In this document: positions 1 to 8,998 of the stretch, piece by piece
Layout: every line of letters starts with the position of its first letter
Numbering within the stretch: the first letter of the stretch is position 1
From: Gemmatimonadaceae bacterium
Lineage (GTDB): Bacteria; Gemmatimonadota; Gemmatimonadetes; Gemmatimonadales; Gemmatimonadaceae
Direction of reading: 5' to 3'
Assembly (NCBI GenBank): GCA_025934075.1
Contig: JAICYT010000015.1
Location: 1-34,249 of the forward strand
DNA length: 34,249 nt
Program-made: the position numbers and the translations under genes
The notes under the pieces: model-generated
The model's input: only the letters and a program-made list of their open reading frames with translations
What the model was told of the DNA's origin: nothing
The model's database searches: none

Positions 1-474
1 GATGCCGAGCGCGTTGCCTTGCTGGAGATGATTGTCGAGCAGCGCCGCGAGGAGCGCGTGCGCGGTGGAGATCGCGTGGAAATCGCCGGTGAAATGAAGA
101 TTGATGTCCTCCATCGGAACGACCTGCGCGTAACCGCCGCCCGCCGCGCCGCCTTTCACGCCAAAGACTGGTCCAAGACTTGGCTCGCGGATGCACAGCG
201 CCACCCTGTGTCCCATACGCCGCAAGGCTTGCGCGAGGCCGACCGACACGGTGCTCTTGCCTTCTCCGGCTGGCGTTGGATTCGTCGACGTGACGACGAC
301 GAGGCGTCCGCGAATCGGTCGCTGCGAAACCTCGAGCGGAATCTTCGCCTTGTACTTGCCGTAGAAGTCGAGCTCATCGCGCTCGAGGCCAAGCTCGGCG
401 GCGACGTCCTCGATGGGGCGCATCTTCACGCTTTGCGCGATTTCAATATCGGAAGGCACGACGGAGGTGTTCAC
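1..474 (-). CDS. fhs: Formate-tetrahydrofolate ligase, N-terminal part (cut by window edge)
   Basis: The enzyme makes 10-formyl-tetrahydrofolate from formate, ATP and tetrahydrofolate in the cytoplasm. The first 158 residues are visible. They contain the ATP-binding loop TPAGEGKST near residues 67-75, then [21 protein letters not shown] and [15 protein letters not shown] (residues 121-135), which are family signatures. The start is a GTG at 474, twelve bases after the fdhD stop, with a GAGG about ten bases upstream. The rest of the protein (the family is about 550 residues) lies beyond base 1. It is the last visible gene of the formate dehydrogenase operon, so formate made or handled by that enzyme could feed directly into one-carbon metabolism. 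The family call is secure from the sequence; the coupling to FDH is inferred from position. Confidence 0.95.
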   Translation of the reverse strand, partial: MNTSVVPSDIEIAQSVKMRPIEDVAAELGLERDELDFYGKYKAKIPLEVSQRPIRGRLVVVTSTNPTPAGEGKSTVSVGLAQALRRMGHRVALCIREPSLGPVFGVKGGAAGGGYAQVVPMEDINLHFTGDFHAISTAHALLAALLDNHLQQGNALGI

Positions 475-486
475 GACTGACGGTCC

Positions 487-1350
487 TCAGGTGATGCGTT
501 CAGGGTGGCTGTGCACGTTTGCCGTTCGACCACGGAGCAATCCGACGAGCGTGACTCCCGACACTGCGGCCAGGCGGATCGCGAGCCCCGTCGGACGAGA
601 GATCGCCGCGACCAGCTCGATGCCGCGCAGCGCGGCCTTTTGAATCATCTCATAACTCGCGCGGCTGGTGATGACGATGAATCCGTTACTCGCCGTGCGA
701 TTGGTGCGCGCGAGGGCGCCCAACACCTTGTCGAGCGCGTTGTGACGGCCGACGTCTTCGCGCACGACGTGCAACACGCCGTCGGAAGTCGCCCATCCGG
801 CGGCGTGCGCGGTGTTCGTGTCGTTGTTGAGCGTTTGCTGATGCGACAGGGCGTCGAGGGCACGCCACATCGCGTCGCGCGTAATGTCGAGCGTGTGGCT
901 GACCGGAGCGGGCATGCGCAGCACTTCGCCGATCGACTCGATGCCGCACAATCCGCAGCCCGTGCGCGACGCCATCCCTCGCGATCGTTCGTCGAGCCGT
1001 GCGGCGTCCTCCGACCCAATGTCGATCTGGAGCTCGATGCCGTGGCTCGCCCGCACGACATCGAGGCGCCGAATGCCCTGCCCCGAGCTGACGACGCCTT
1101 CGGTGAGACTGAAGCCAACCGCAAGATCCTCGAGATCGGACGGCGTTCCCATCACCACGACGTACGGCCGTCCGTTGTAAACGAACGCGATGGGAACTTC
1201 TTCCGCGACTGCCGCGGATGCGGTGGCCAGGTCGCCATCAGTCAGACGATGCATGGGATATACGGACGACGGCTCCACGTAGCCCAAGCCCATCAGCGGA
1301 TGCTCAGCGACCGTCACCGTTACCCGCTCCGTTGCCTCCGGGCACCGCAT
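487..1350 (-). CDS. fdhD: Formate dehydrogenase accessory sulfurtransferase FdhD
   Basis: FdhD transfers sulfur from a cysteine desulfurase to the bis-MGD molybdenum cofactor of formate dehydrogenase, which is needed for activity. The 287-residue protein has the conserved two-cysteine motif TGCGLCGIESIGEV in the middle, DVGRHNALDKVLG, and the C-terminal stretch SRASYEMIQKAALRGIE, all typical of the family. The ATG at 1350 overlaps the upstream gene by 47 bases and has no clear ribosome site. A GTG at 1317, with GGAG eight bases upstream, would shorten the overlap to 14 bases and is a good alternative start. It sits between the iron-sulfur subunit and fhs in the same operon, as expected for a maturation factor made with its client. 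Confidence 0.95.
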   Translation of the reverse strand: MRCPEATERVTVTVAEHPLMGLGYVEPSSVYPMHRLTDGDLATASAAVAEEVPIAFVYNGRPYVVVMGTPSDLEDLAVGFSLTEGVVSSGQGIRRLDVVRASHGIELQIDIGSEDAARLDERSRGMASRTGCGLCGIESIGEVLRMPAPVSHTLDITRDAMWRALDALSHQQTLNNDTNTAHAAGWATSDGVLHVVREDVGRHNALDKVLGALARTNRTASNGFIVITSRASYEMIQKAALRGIELVAAISRPTGLAIRLAAVSGVTLVGLLRGRTANVHSHPERIT

Positions 1351-2329
1351 CGCGATTCTGTACGAATCGCCACCCGAATCGACCTTTGATGCACAGATTG
1401 CCTTGCGTGATCGAATTCTCGAGCGGAGACGTCGCTTTCACGATCACGCCATCGTCGACATGCAGACGTAGCGTACACCCGACGCCGCAATAGGGGCAAA
1501 TCGTATCGGTCGTCGTCATGCGCGACTCGTCCCATGTCCCCGCGGCGCGCTTCTCATACTCGGTCGTCGCCATGAGCGCACCGGTCGGGCAGACCGCGAT
1601 GCAGTTGCCGCAGTACACGCACGCCGACTCGGGCAGCGGGACCGCGAACTCGGTCGAGATGTGCGCGTCGAAGCCGCGGCCGGCGACAGCGATGGCGAAC
1701 GTGTTCTGATGATCCGGGCCGCACGCCTCGACGCACTTGTAACAGAGAATGCACTTCGCGTAATCGCGCACGTACAGATCATTGTCGATCTTCGCCGGCT
1801 CGGCCACGGTGGCGGCGAACTCGGGATTCGGCGGCGCGTGGTGACCGGGAACTGAAGCATCGCGCGTACCCGGCGCCGCGGGCGGGGCCGGCGGACCAAA
1901 CCGCTCCGGCTTCGCCTCGTACTCCTCGATCCACTCGGCCACCTGCGGCGTGGTCGACAAATCGACCGACGACGCAAGCATCTCGAGCACGAGCTTCCGG
2001 CTGTGTTTCACGCGCGACGACTGCGTGTGCACGACCATTCCTTCTTCTGCCGCGCGTGAGCACGACGGCACGAGCACCCGACCGCCTTCGACTTCCACGA
2101 CGCAGATGCGACACGCGTTGATCGGGTGCAACGTCTCGAGAAAGCAGAGCGTCGGGATCTCGATGCCGATCTCGCGACACGCGGCGAGAATCGTCGTCCC
2201 CTCGCGAACCGACACTTTCCGCCCGTCGATCGTGAGCGACACCGTGCGCGTCGACGAGCGTCGACGCTGATCGGTCGCGATTGTCGGACGCTGAAGTTGG
2301 ACGAGAGGACCAGTCGAAACGGCGGTCAA
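1304..2329 (-). CDS. Formate dehydrogenase iron-sulfur subunit (HoxU/NuoG-N-like) with C-terminal Molybdop_Fe4S4 domain
   Basis: This 341-residue protein should carry electrons between the molybdenum site and the NuoEF-like subunit. Counting from a TTG start at 2329, a [2Fe-2S] domain has Cys62, Cys73, Cys76 and a further Cys near 89. Two 4Fe-4S ferredoxin motifs follow, CILCYKCVEAC and CVYCGNCIAVCP. The last 70 residues are a molybdopterin-oxidoreductase 4Fe-4S domain: CPYCGVGC, then GNLCIKGRFGWRFVQ. In standard formate dehydrogenases this last domain begins the catalytic chain; here it ends another subunit, followed only by a Gly/Asn-rich tail. The TTG has GGAG eight bases upstream and overlaps the stop of the preceding gene by four bases. 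A GTG near 2242 is an alternative start but has no ribosome site. Domain calls are firm; the start is less certain. Confidence 0.88.
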   Translation of the reverse strand: MTAVSTGPLVQLQRPTIATDQRRRSSTRTVSLTIDGRKVSVREGTTILAACREIGIEIPTLCFLETLHPINACRICVVEVEGGRVLVPSCSRAAEEGMVVHTQSSRVKHSRKLVLEMLASSVDLSTTPQVAEWIEEYEAKPERFGPPAPPAAPGTRDASVPGHHAPPNPEFAATVAEPAKIDNDLYVRDYAKCILCYKCVEACGPDHQNTFAIAVAGRGFDAHISTEFAVPLPESACVYCGNCIAVCPTGALMATTEYEKRAAGTWDESRMTTTDTICPYCGVGCTLRLHVDDGVIVKATSPLENSITQGNLCIKGRFGWRFVQNRDAVPGGNGAGNGDGR

Positions 2330-4323
2330 ATGTGGATCTCCGATTTTCCGTTCAGCAAACCAACACGATGAATCGCCGATTCGATCGCGGCGTACGCGGT
2401 TTGGCCGAGTCCGCAGATGGATGAGTCCTTCATGGCGAGTCCGACTTCGTCGAGCAACGCGATCTCCCCAGATACGCCGCCGATCGTCTTTCCGCTGGCG
2501 ATGCGATAGAGCGCTTCCTCTTGCCGCACCGTCCCGACGCGACAGGGCACGCATTGGCCGCACGATTCGTCGCGGAAGAAAGAAGCGATGCGCAGCAGAA
2601 TCTGCTTCATGTCGACCGCCTCGTCGAACGCAACGAGGACACCGGAGCCCAGCGTTGCCTTTGCGGCACGCGCGCCCTCGAACGTCAGTGGAATGTCGAG
2701 GTCGTTCGGGCCGATGAACACACCGGCGGCGCCACCGAGCAGCATCGCTTGGAGCTTGCGGCCATTGGTGACTCCGCCGGCCATGTCCAATAGATCGCGC
2801 ACCGTTTTGCCGAACTCGACTTCGTACACTCCTGGACGTTCGACGTTGCCGCTCAGACAGAAGAGCTTCGTGCCCGTCGACTCCTCGGTGCCGATGCGCG
2901 CGAACGCTTGGCCGCCGTTGAGCACGATCGCCGGGATGTTGGCGAGCGTCTCGACGTTGTTGACGACCGTTGGCAGCCCGAACAGACCGGCCTGTACGGG
3001 AAATGGCGGCTTGTTGCGCGGTTCGCCGCGGAACCCTTCGATCGAATTGAAGATCGCCGTCTCCTCGCCGCAGATGTACGCGCCCGCTCCGCGACGAATC
3101 TCGATGTCGAAGCGAATACCGCGGCCGAGAATGTTGCCGCCGAGGAATCCGTGCTTGCGCGCCTCGTCGATTGCGTGCTGCACGCGACTCGCACCGAGCG
3201 GATATTCGCCGCGAATGTAGAGGAATCCGCGCTCGCATCCTGTCGCGAAGCCGGCAATTGCCATGGACTCGACGATGGCGAACGGATCGCCGTCGAGTAG
3301 CACACGATCCTTGAACGTTCCCGGCTCCGATTCGTCGGCGTTGCAGATGAGATAGTGCGGATGCGCGGACTGCTTGGCGACCGCGTCCCATTTGCGGCCC
3401 GTCGGGAATGCGGCCCCGCCGCGTCCCATGAGCTTCGAGTCGATGACCTCGCGGATCACGGCGTCGGGTCCGAGCTCGATGGCTCTCCGCAGCGCATCGA
3501 AGCCGCCGGTGTTTCGATACGCGGCGATGTCCGTCGGGTCGACGATGCCGATGCGGTCGAGCAATCCGCGATGCTGAGGTGCATCGTTGTCGTCTTGCGG
3601 CAGACGCAACGTCGACGTCTCGGTCATGAGCGGACTGTCATCCTGCATGAAGAACGGACGCCTATGCTCCATGGAGTACACGAGCTGCTTCGGCATGTCG
3701 CTGTGCGGGACAAACGCCGGCGGCGGCTCCTGGAGCAGAGTTACCGCGCGCTCCACGGTAAGCTCACCGACGAGCCGCTCATGGCGCGCGTCGCCGGCCT
3801 GCTGAAGAAATGCGGCCGGTGCCTGATCACAGAGTCCGAGACATGGCGATCGCATCCACACGGCGCTGTGCGGATCGATCTCGACGTGATCACCGTGTGG
3901 TCCGTGCGAATGCGCTGGGCCAACTTTGCGTTCGAGCTGTTCGATCAGCTCGGCCGCGCCTTTGCATCGGCACGCCACGTCGTCGCAGACATGCAGCACG
4001 CGCGGCGCGCGCGGCGTCGTTGAAAGCAGCGCGTAGAATGTCGCGACGCCCCACGCATCGGCCGGCGGAACACCGAGTCTCGTGCAGACGTACTCGAGCC
4101 CCGTCTCGCTGATCCAACCGACGCGCGCCTGCAGTGCCTCCAGCGCGGGCAGCAGCAGATGTCGCTGCTCGCGAGTCTCGCGTCCACCGTGCGCGACGTG
4201 CGTGTCACGCGCGACGTCACCCCGTGTACCGCCCAACCACGACGACGTTGGCGGTCCGAGGAGCGCGTCCACCGCGGCACGCTCTTGGTCGGTTGGGGCG
4301 GCGTGCCGCAGGTGCAGGTCCAT
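2326..4323 (-). CDS. NAD-linked formate dehydrogenase diaphorase subunit, NuoE-NuoF fusion
   Basis: This 665-residue protein fuses a NuoE-type thioredoxin-like [2Fe-2S] domain to a NuoF-type flavoprotein, as in FdsB-, HoxF- and HymB-like subunits. The NuoE part has cluster cysteines at 113 and 118 (CDDVAC) and at 161 and 165 (CLGLC). The NuoF part has the NAD/FMN glycine loop GRGGAAFPTGRKWDAV, a second FMN-site stretch GAGAYICGEETA, and the C-terminal [4Fe-4S] motif SCGQCVPCR with a later Cys in SSICGLGQ. It should pass electrons to NAD(P)+ (or take them from NAD(P)H) through FMN. The ATG at 4323 shares one base with the stop of the catalytic gene (TGATG) and has GGAG seven bases upstream, which points to coupled translation. 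Whether the acceptor is NAD, NADP or also ferredoxin cannot be read from the sequence. Confidence 0.93.
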   Translation of the reverse strand: MDLHLRHAAPTDQERAAVDALLGPPTSSWLGGTRGDVARDTHVAHGGRETREQRHLLLPALEALQARVGWISETGLEYVCTRLGVPPADAWGVATFYALLSTTPRAPRVLHVCDDVACRCKGAAELIEQLERKVGPAHSHGPHGDHVEIDPHSAVWMRSPCLGLCDQAPAAFLQQAGDARHERLVGELTVERAVTLLQEPPPAFVPHSDMPKQLVYSMEHRRPFFMQDDSPLMTETSTLRLPQDDNDAPQHRGLLDRIGIVDPTDIAAYRNTGGFDALRRAIELGPDAVIREVIDSKLMGRGGAAFPTGRKWDAVAKQSAHPHYLICNADESEPGTFKDRVLLDGDPFAIVESMAIAGFATGCERGFLYIRGEYPLGASRVQHAIDEARKHGFLGGNILGRGIRFDIEIRRGAGAYICGEETAIFNSIEGFRGEPRNKPPFPVQAGLFGLPTVVNNVETLANIPAIVLNGGQAFARIGTEESTGTKLFCLSGNVERPGVYEVEFGKTVRDLLDMAGGVTNGRKLQAMLLGGAAGVFIGPNDLDIPLTFEGARAAKATLGSGVLVAFDEAVDMKQILLRIASFFRDESCGQCVPCRVGTVRQEEALYRIASGKTIGGVSGEIALLDEVGLAMKDSSICGLGQTAYAAIESAIHRVGLLNGKSEIHI

Positions 4324-6302
4324 CAGTCGTCTCCGGCGGCAGCAAAAGTTTCCGCGCGCGCCGGCGAGTACGACGGCGCCGTGCGTACCGGTTCGACGCG
4401 CACCGCACAAGCTTTGAATTCTGCGGTGCCCGACTTGGGATCAGTCGCGTTGATCGTCAAGAGATTCGTTGCCACTTCGTCTGGAAAATGGAGCGTCATG
4501 AATACGACGCCAGCGCGCAGGCCGCGATCAATATGGGCCGGTGCGTCGATCGTGCCTCGTCGGGACGTAACCCGCACGATGTCGCCCTGGGCAATGCCAA
4601 GCCGTCGAGCGTCTTCCGGTGACACGTCGAGCGACTCACCACGGTGCAGCGGCGAGAGATAGCCGCCCGACTGCACGCCGGTGTTGTACGACTCGAGCCG
4701 GCGACCCGTGCTGAGGATGAGAGGATACTCATCGTCCGGCTGCTCCACGGGGCCCGCATGGTGAACGACCGAGAATGGCGCGAGTCGTCCGCGGCGTGAC
4801 GGATCGTCTTCCCACAGGCGCGCGTGCAAGAACTTCGTTCCCGGATGCGATGTGTCGGGACACGGCCACTGAATACCATCCAGCTCTTCGAGTCGTGCGT
4901 AGGTCATTCCCGACAGCTGCGGCGACAACGCGCGCACTTCATTCCAAACGTCCTCGGCGCTCGGATGTCCCCAGTCGTACCCGAGCCGCTTGGCCAACTC
5001 GGCCATGATCCAGATTTCGTCACGCGCGTCGCCGGGCAGCTCGACCGCTTTGCGCACGCGCTGCACGCGACGCTCGCTGTTGGTGACGGTTCCTTCGCCT
5101 TCGGCCCACGTCGCGGCGGCGGGCAGCACGACGTGCGCGAGCTGCGCGGTCTTGGTGAGAAAGATCTCCTGCACCACGAGGTGATCGAGATGCTCGAGCA
5201 AATGGCCAATGTGCGTCGCGTCAGCATCCGACTGGGCCGGGTTCTCGCCGATGACGTACAGTGCCGTGAGCGTTTTCTTATCCATCGCGTCGATCATCTC
5301 GCTCAGATGCAAGCCGGGCAGCGGGTCGATGTCTCGTCCCCAGGCATGCTCGAACTTGACGCGATGCGCGACCGTGTCGACGTCCTGGAATCCAGGAAGC
5401 TTGTTGGGCAGTGCGCCCATGTCGCCGCCGCCCTGCACGTTGTTCTGCCCGCGCAACGGGTTGCATCCGCTGCCGTAGCGACCGACGTGTCCCGTGAGCA
5501 GCGAGAGATTGATCAACGCCAATACATTGTCGACGGCATTGTGATGCTCGGTGATACCCAACGTCCAGCAGATCATTGCGCGATCGGCGCTGGCGTAGGC
5601 GTGCGCGGCGTCGCGAATCACGTCGACAGGAATGCCACTGATGGCGGAGCCAAACTCGAGCGTGTAGGGCTCGACTGACGCCTTGTATGCCTCGAACCCA
5701 CTCGTTCCCCGTTCGATGAAGCTCTGATGCACGAGCCCAGCGTGAATGATCTCGCGCGCCATGGTGTTGGCGAGCGCGACATCAGCGCCCACATTGAGAC
5801 CGAGCCATACGTCGGCCCACGCCGCGGACGACGTGCGTCGCGGGTCGACGACGTAGAGCTTCGCGCCGTTCTGGATTCCCTTCAATAGATGGTGGAACCA
5901 GATCGGGTGTGCTTCACGGGCGTTCGATCCCCACAAGAAGACGAAGTCGGTGTGCTCCGCTTCTTCATATGAGCTCGTGCTGCCGCCCGCTCCCAGGATT
6001 GTCGTCAGACCGACGACTGAGGGAGCGTGTCAGGTCCGGTTGCAGCTATCGACGTTGTTGTTACCGAAGACTTGCCGGGCGAATTTCGACGCCAGGAAGT
6101 TGACTTCGTTCGTCGACTTCGAGCAGCTGAATATGCCCGTCGCGGTGCGGCCGTTTTGGGCCAGATTGCGACGGAACCCCTCGGCGGCGCGGTCCAAGGC
6201 TTCGTCCCAGGAGGCGGGGCGGAGTCGGCCGTTGTCGCGGACGAGGGGTTGAGTGAGGCGAGGATAGGCGCCTGGGGGGTTGGAGCGGGTTTTCACGTGC
6301 AT
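4323..6302 (-). CDS. fdhA: Selenocysteine-containing formate dehydrogenase catalytic subunit (lacks its own N-terminal 4Fe-4S domain)
   Basis: This is the molybdenum or tungsten bis-MGD subunit that interconverts formate and CO2. An open frame from 6302 meets a single TGA at 6032-6030 and then continues in the same frame to 4323. The read-through product is 659 residues. The context SCNRT-U-HAPSVVGL places the TGA (residue 91) exactly at the active-site Sec/Cys, followed by the conserved His. Downstream are WGSNAREAHPIWFHH, NPLRGQNNVQGGGDMG (cofactor binding) and a C-terminal molydopterin-dinucleotide-binding domain from about residue 530. The protein starts at RLTQPLVRDNGRLRPASWDEAL, just after where the usual 4Fe-4S domain would end; that domain is on the gene ending at 1304. 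The start is ATG 6302, or GTG 6296, which has GGAG six bases upstream. It heads the operon. Ordinary gene callers would split this gene in two or call it a pseudogene. Confidence 0.93.
5988..6027 (-). promoter_or_regulatory. Bacterial SECIS element in fdhA
   Basis: On the minus strand, three bases after the UGA, CGCUCCC (6027-6021) pairs perfectly with GGGAGCG (5994-5988). Inside it GUCGUC (6017-6012) pairs with GACGAC (6006-6001) around the loop GGUCU (6011-6007). The loop occupies bases 19-23 after the UGA. As I recall the E. coli fdhF SECIS, it has the same GGUCU loop at the same distance, which is the SelB-binding feature. The structure lies inside the coding sequence, as is normal in bacteria. 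It should bind SelB with Sec-tRNA and GTP. Confidence 0.88.
6030..6032 (-). other. In-frame UGA read as selenocysteine
   Basis: The minus-strand TGA interrupts an otherwise continuous fdhA frame at the one position where formate dehydrogenases carry Sec or Cys. The protein frame is intact on both sides, and the next codon is the conserved His of the active site. A bacterial SECIS-like hairpin follows directly. A random nonsense mutation would be very unlikely to hit this codon and have that hairpin. Confidence 0.93.
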
Positions 6303-6420
6303 CTCCAATGCGGCGATGATGTTCGGAGGATGCACTAGGGCGCGTGGCCGGGCAAGTGGTAGCCACACGCAGGCGCGGACTGAAGAAACAGGCACGAACC
6401 CAACCGTCTCGTTCGACGCG

Positions 6421-8856
6421 ATGTCCAAGATGCGACGCCATCGGAGATTCGTTGTGGATTCCGTGTTGCTCGACCTCCGCTTCGCCATCCGCTCGTTGCG
6501 CCGGCGACCAACCTTCGCCACCATCGCGATCGCGACGATCGCGCTCTCGATCGGCGCGGCGACATCCATCTACAGCGTCGTCGACGGCGTCTTATTTCGC
6601 TCCCTGCCCTACCACGACGCCCGGCGGCTCGTGGCCATCTGGCAAACGGAACCCGAACGGAAGAAGAACCCGATCCTCGCTGCCTACTGGGACCGCGCTC
6701 CGCTCGACTACACCGATTTCATCACCTGGCGTGCGCGACAAACGTCCTTCGACGCGGTCGGAGTCTGGTCGGGATTCGGCGCCATGGTGCCAGGCGCTCG
6801 GGGCCCCGAGCAGATCACCGGCTCGCGCCTGAGCCCCGGGTTGCTCGAATTGCTCGGTGTTCGCCCGATAGTCGGCCGAACGTTCTTGCCTGGAGAAGAC
6901 ATCGTCGGTGGGCCGCGCGTGACCATGCTCAGCTACGAGACATGGGCCGCTCGATACGGCGGGCGAAGAGATGTCGTGGGGACGTTCGTACGCTTCGACG
7001 ACGTGCCGTATGAGATCATTGGTGTGTTGCCGCGTGGATTCACGTTGGAGCGCGGCAAGCCCGGCGCGCCGTACTGGATCGCGGCCGGCCAACGAGACGG
7101 CGACGTCGGGCAACACAACCGCGGCTTTCACGCGGTCGGACGCCTGAAACGCGGAGTGACGCTCGAACAAGCGAGCGTCGAGACGCGACAGCTACTGAAC
7201 GCGAACGATCCCACGCTCAATAGAGGCGTGCGCATCACCGATTTCGTTCGAGATGAGACACGCGACGTTCGCGCGCCCCTGCTCATTCTGCTCGGTGCAG
7301 TCGGACTGCTCGTCCTCATCTCGTGCGTCAACATTGCCACGCTGCTGCTCGGCGAAGCGGCGTCGCGCGACATCGAGATGAGCGCGCGCGTCGCACTCGG
7401 AGCAACGCGAATGCGCATCGTTCGCCAACTACTCACGGAGAGCTTGTTGCTGTCGACCGTTGGTGCGATGGTCGGCGCTGTGCTCGCATGGTGGGGCACA
7501 AAAGCGATCGTCGCTCTCGCACCGGCGAAGATTCCGGGAATCCTCGGTGCAACGGTCGATTGGCGCGTTCTCTCGGTCACGCTCGCGATGGCCACCATCA
7601 CGGGTGTGCTCTTCGGTTTGGCGCCGGCGCTCACGCTTGCGGAGTCGGGGCCGGCAACGCTGCTTCGCTCGGGGCAGACGGTGCGTGGACGCGGCACACT
7701 TCAACGTGCGATGATCGCCACCGAGCTCGCGTTGTCTGTCGTGCTCCTCATCGGCGCCGCGCTCCTGTCGCGCAGTCTGGAGAAACGCTCGGTCGTCGAC
7801 CCAGGGTTCCGGCCCGACCATCTGCTCGCTGTGCGTTTGTCGTTCGCAAACCCGTGGCGAGACACCGTGGCGCTGCGCGCATTCTACGATGACGCGTTGT
7901 CGCGACTCCGTGCATTGCCTGGAGTCACCGGCGTGACAGCCGCGAGCAACGTCCCCTTCACCGGAGGCTCGAGCAGCAGCCCGTATCTTCTGCAAGGCGA
8001 GGGCGACGCCGAACGGAAGGCGCACAAGCACGAAGTGCAGCAGCGCGTGATCGAGGCCAACTATTTCGCGACCATGGGCATCCCGCTCATCACAGGACGC
8101 GCATTCACGTCAACCGATCGAAGCGATGCAATGCCGGTCGCGATCATCAGTGAAGCCGCGGCGCGGCGCGACTTCCCCAACGAGACCGCGATCGGGCAGC
8201 GCGTGAATTATCAAGGGACGTGGCGGACGATCGTCGGCGTCGTGCGCGACGCAAAGTACAGCCGTCTCTCGGCGGCCGACCAACCGTCGATCTACACGCC
8301 GATCTCGCAGCGAGTCAACGTGCTCGACATCATCGTGCGCACGAGGTCTGATCCAGCGGCGATGACCGCGACCGTCCGCGACGTCGTACACAACGCGGGG
8401 CCGACGGTGGCAATTACCGGCGTCGAATCGATGGAGGAACTCATTCATCGCTCGTTCGGCGAAGAGCGGTTCCGAACGGCGCTGATCGTGTTGTTTGGCG
8501 CGATCGCGGCGGTGCTGTCGGCCGTGGGGATGTACGGGGTGACGGCGCGCGCCGTGGCGAGACGCACGCGCGAAGTGGGGATTCGTGTTGCACTGGGCGC
8601 GACGACGACGTCGGTGATTCAAATGATCGTGCGCGGCACGCTCGGCGGCGTCACGATCGGCGTTGGCGTCGGTACGCTCGCCGCGGTCGCGATCAGTCGT
8701 GTTCTCGCACCGTACTTGTACGGCGTGACGCCGCGCGATCCCGCCGCGTACGGCGGAGCGCTTGGGTTGCTCGCCGGGGTTTCCCTGCTGGCGAGCTGGC
8801 TACCGGCGCGTCGGGCGGGCCGCGTCGAGCCGGCAGTCGTGTTGCGCGGCGAGTGA
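6421..8856 (+). CDS. ADOP family (MacB/FtsX-like) ABC permease, stand-alone
   Basis: The protein is an inner-membrane permease of about 811 residues with two MacB periplasmic-core domains and two FtsX domains, the ADOP layout common in Acidobacteria and Gemmatimonadetes. An N-terminal membrane helix (TFATIAIATIALSIGAATSIYSV without the last residues) follows DLRFAIRSLRRRP. The first FtsX region includes LVLISCVNIATLLLGEAASR and EMSARVALGATRMRIVRQLLTES; the second copy of the same motif is REVGIRVALGATTTSVIQM near the C-terminus, ending ARRAGRVEPAVVLRGE. No ATPase or PadR gene is adjacent, and the N-terminal soluble extension seen in the permease at 17070 is absent. The ATG at 6421 has no good ribosome site; ATG 6430 and GTG 6451 are alternatives. 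It is divergent from the fdh operon. Its substrate is unknown. Confidence 0.88.
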   Translation: MSKMRRHRRFVVDSVLLDLRFAIRSLRRRPTFATIAIATIALSIGAATSIYSVVDGVLFRSLPYHDARRLVAIWQTEPERKKNPILAAYWDRAPLDYTDFITWRARQTSFDAVGVWSGFGAMVPGARGPEQITGSRLSPGLLELLGVRPIVGRTFLPGEDIVGGPRVTMLSYETWAARYGGRRDVVGTFVRFDDVPYEIIGVLPRGFTLERGKPGAPYWIAAGQRDGDVGQHNRGFHAVGRLKRGVTLEQASVETRQLLNANDPTLNRGVRITDFVRDETRDVRAPLLILLGAVGLLVLISCVNIATLLLGEAASRDIEMSARVALGATRMRIVRQLLTESLLLSTVGAMVGAVLAWWGTKAIVALAPAKIPGILGATVDWRVLSVTLAMATITGVLFGLAPALTLAESGPATLLRSGQTVRGRGTLQRAMIATELALSVVLLIGAALLSRSLEKRSVVDPGFRPDHLLAVRLSFANPWRDTVALRAFYDDALSRLRALPGVTGVTAASNVPFTGGSSSSPYLLQGEGDAERKAHKHEVQQRVIEANYFATMGIPLITGRAFTSTDRSDAMPVAIISEAAARRDFPNETAIGQRVNYQGTWRTIVGVVRDAKYSRLSAADQPSIYTPISQRVNVLDIIVRTRSDPAAMTATVRDVVHNAGPTVAITGVESMEELIHRSFGEERFRTALIVLFGAIAAVLSAVGMYGVTARAVARRTREVGIRVALGATTTSVIQMIVRGTLGGVTIGVGVGTLAAVAISRVLAPYLYGVTPRDPAAYGGALGLLAGVSLLASWLPARRAGRVEPAVVLRGE

Positions 8857-8876
8857 GCATCCGTTCGGGTCTGAGC

Positions 8877-8895
8877 CGATCGCTGATAGCGGTCG
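8877..8895. terminator. Short hairpin between convergent genes (possible terminator)
   Basis: CGATCGCT and AGCGGTCG form an 8-bp stem with one G-U pair and a GAT loop, 20 bases after the ADOP stop. It lies in the 142-base gap between the convergent ADOP and kimA genes. No U-run follows, so a Rho-independent role is doubtful. Nothing else was seen in this gap. Confidence 0.3.
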
Positions 8896-8998
8896 TACAA
8901 TTCGCCGGCGAGGGCTTTTGCGTTCGAGTGGGAGATTCATCGGGAGGGCCGCGTCGCGTCATTCATGCGGCGCGATGTCGCAACCCTCGTGCGCCCAC

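Noticed and set aside
6030..6032. TGA in fdhA as a nonsense mutation making a pseudogene
   Set aside because: The position is exactly the Sec/Cys site, the frame is clean on both sides and a SECIS-like hairpin follows.
6345..6375. Sigma-54-like promoter (TGGCTACCACTTGCC on the minus strand) upstream of fdhA
   Set aside because: The GG to GC spacing is nine bases instead of ten, which normally abolishes sigma-54 recognition; no activator site or gene is nearby.
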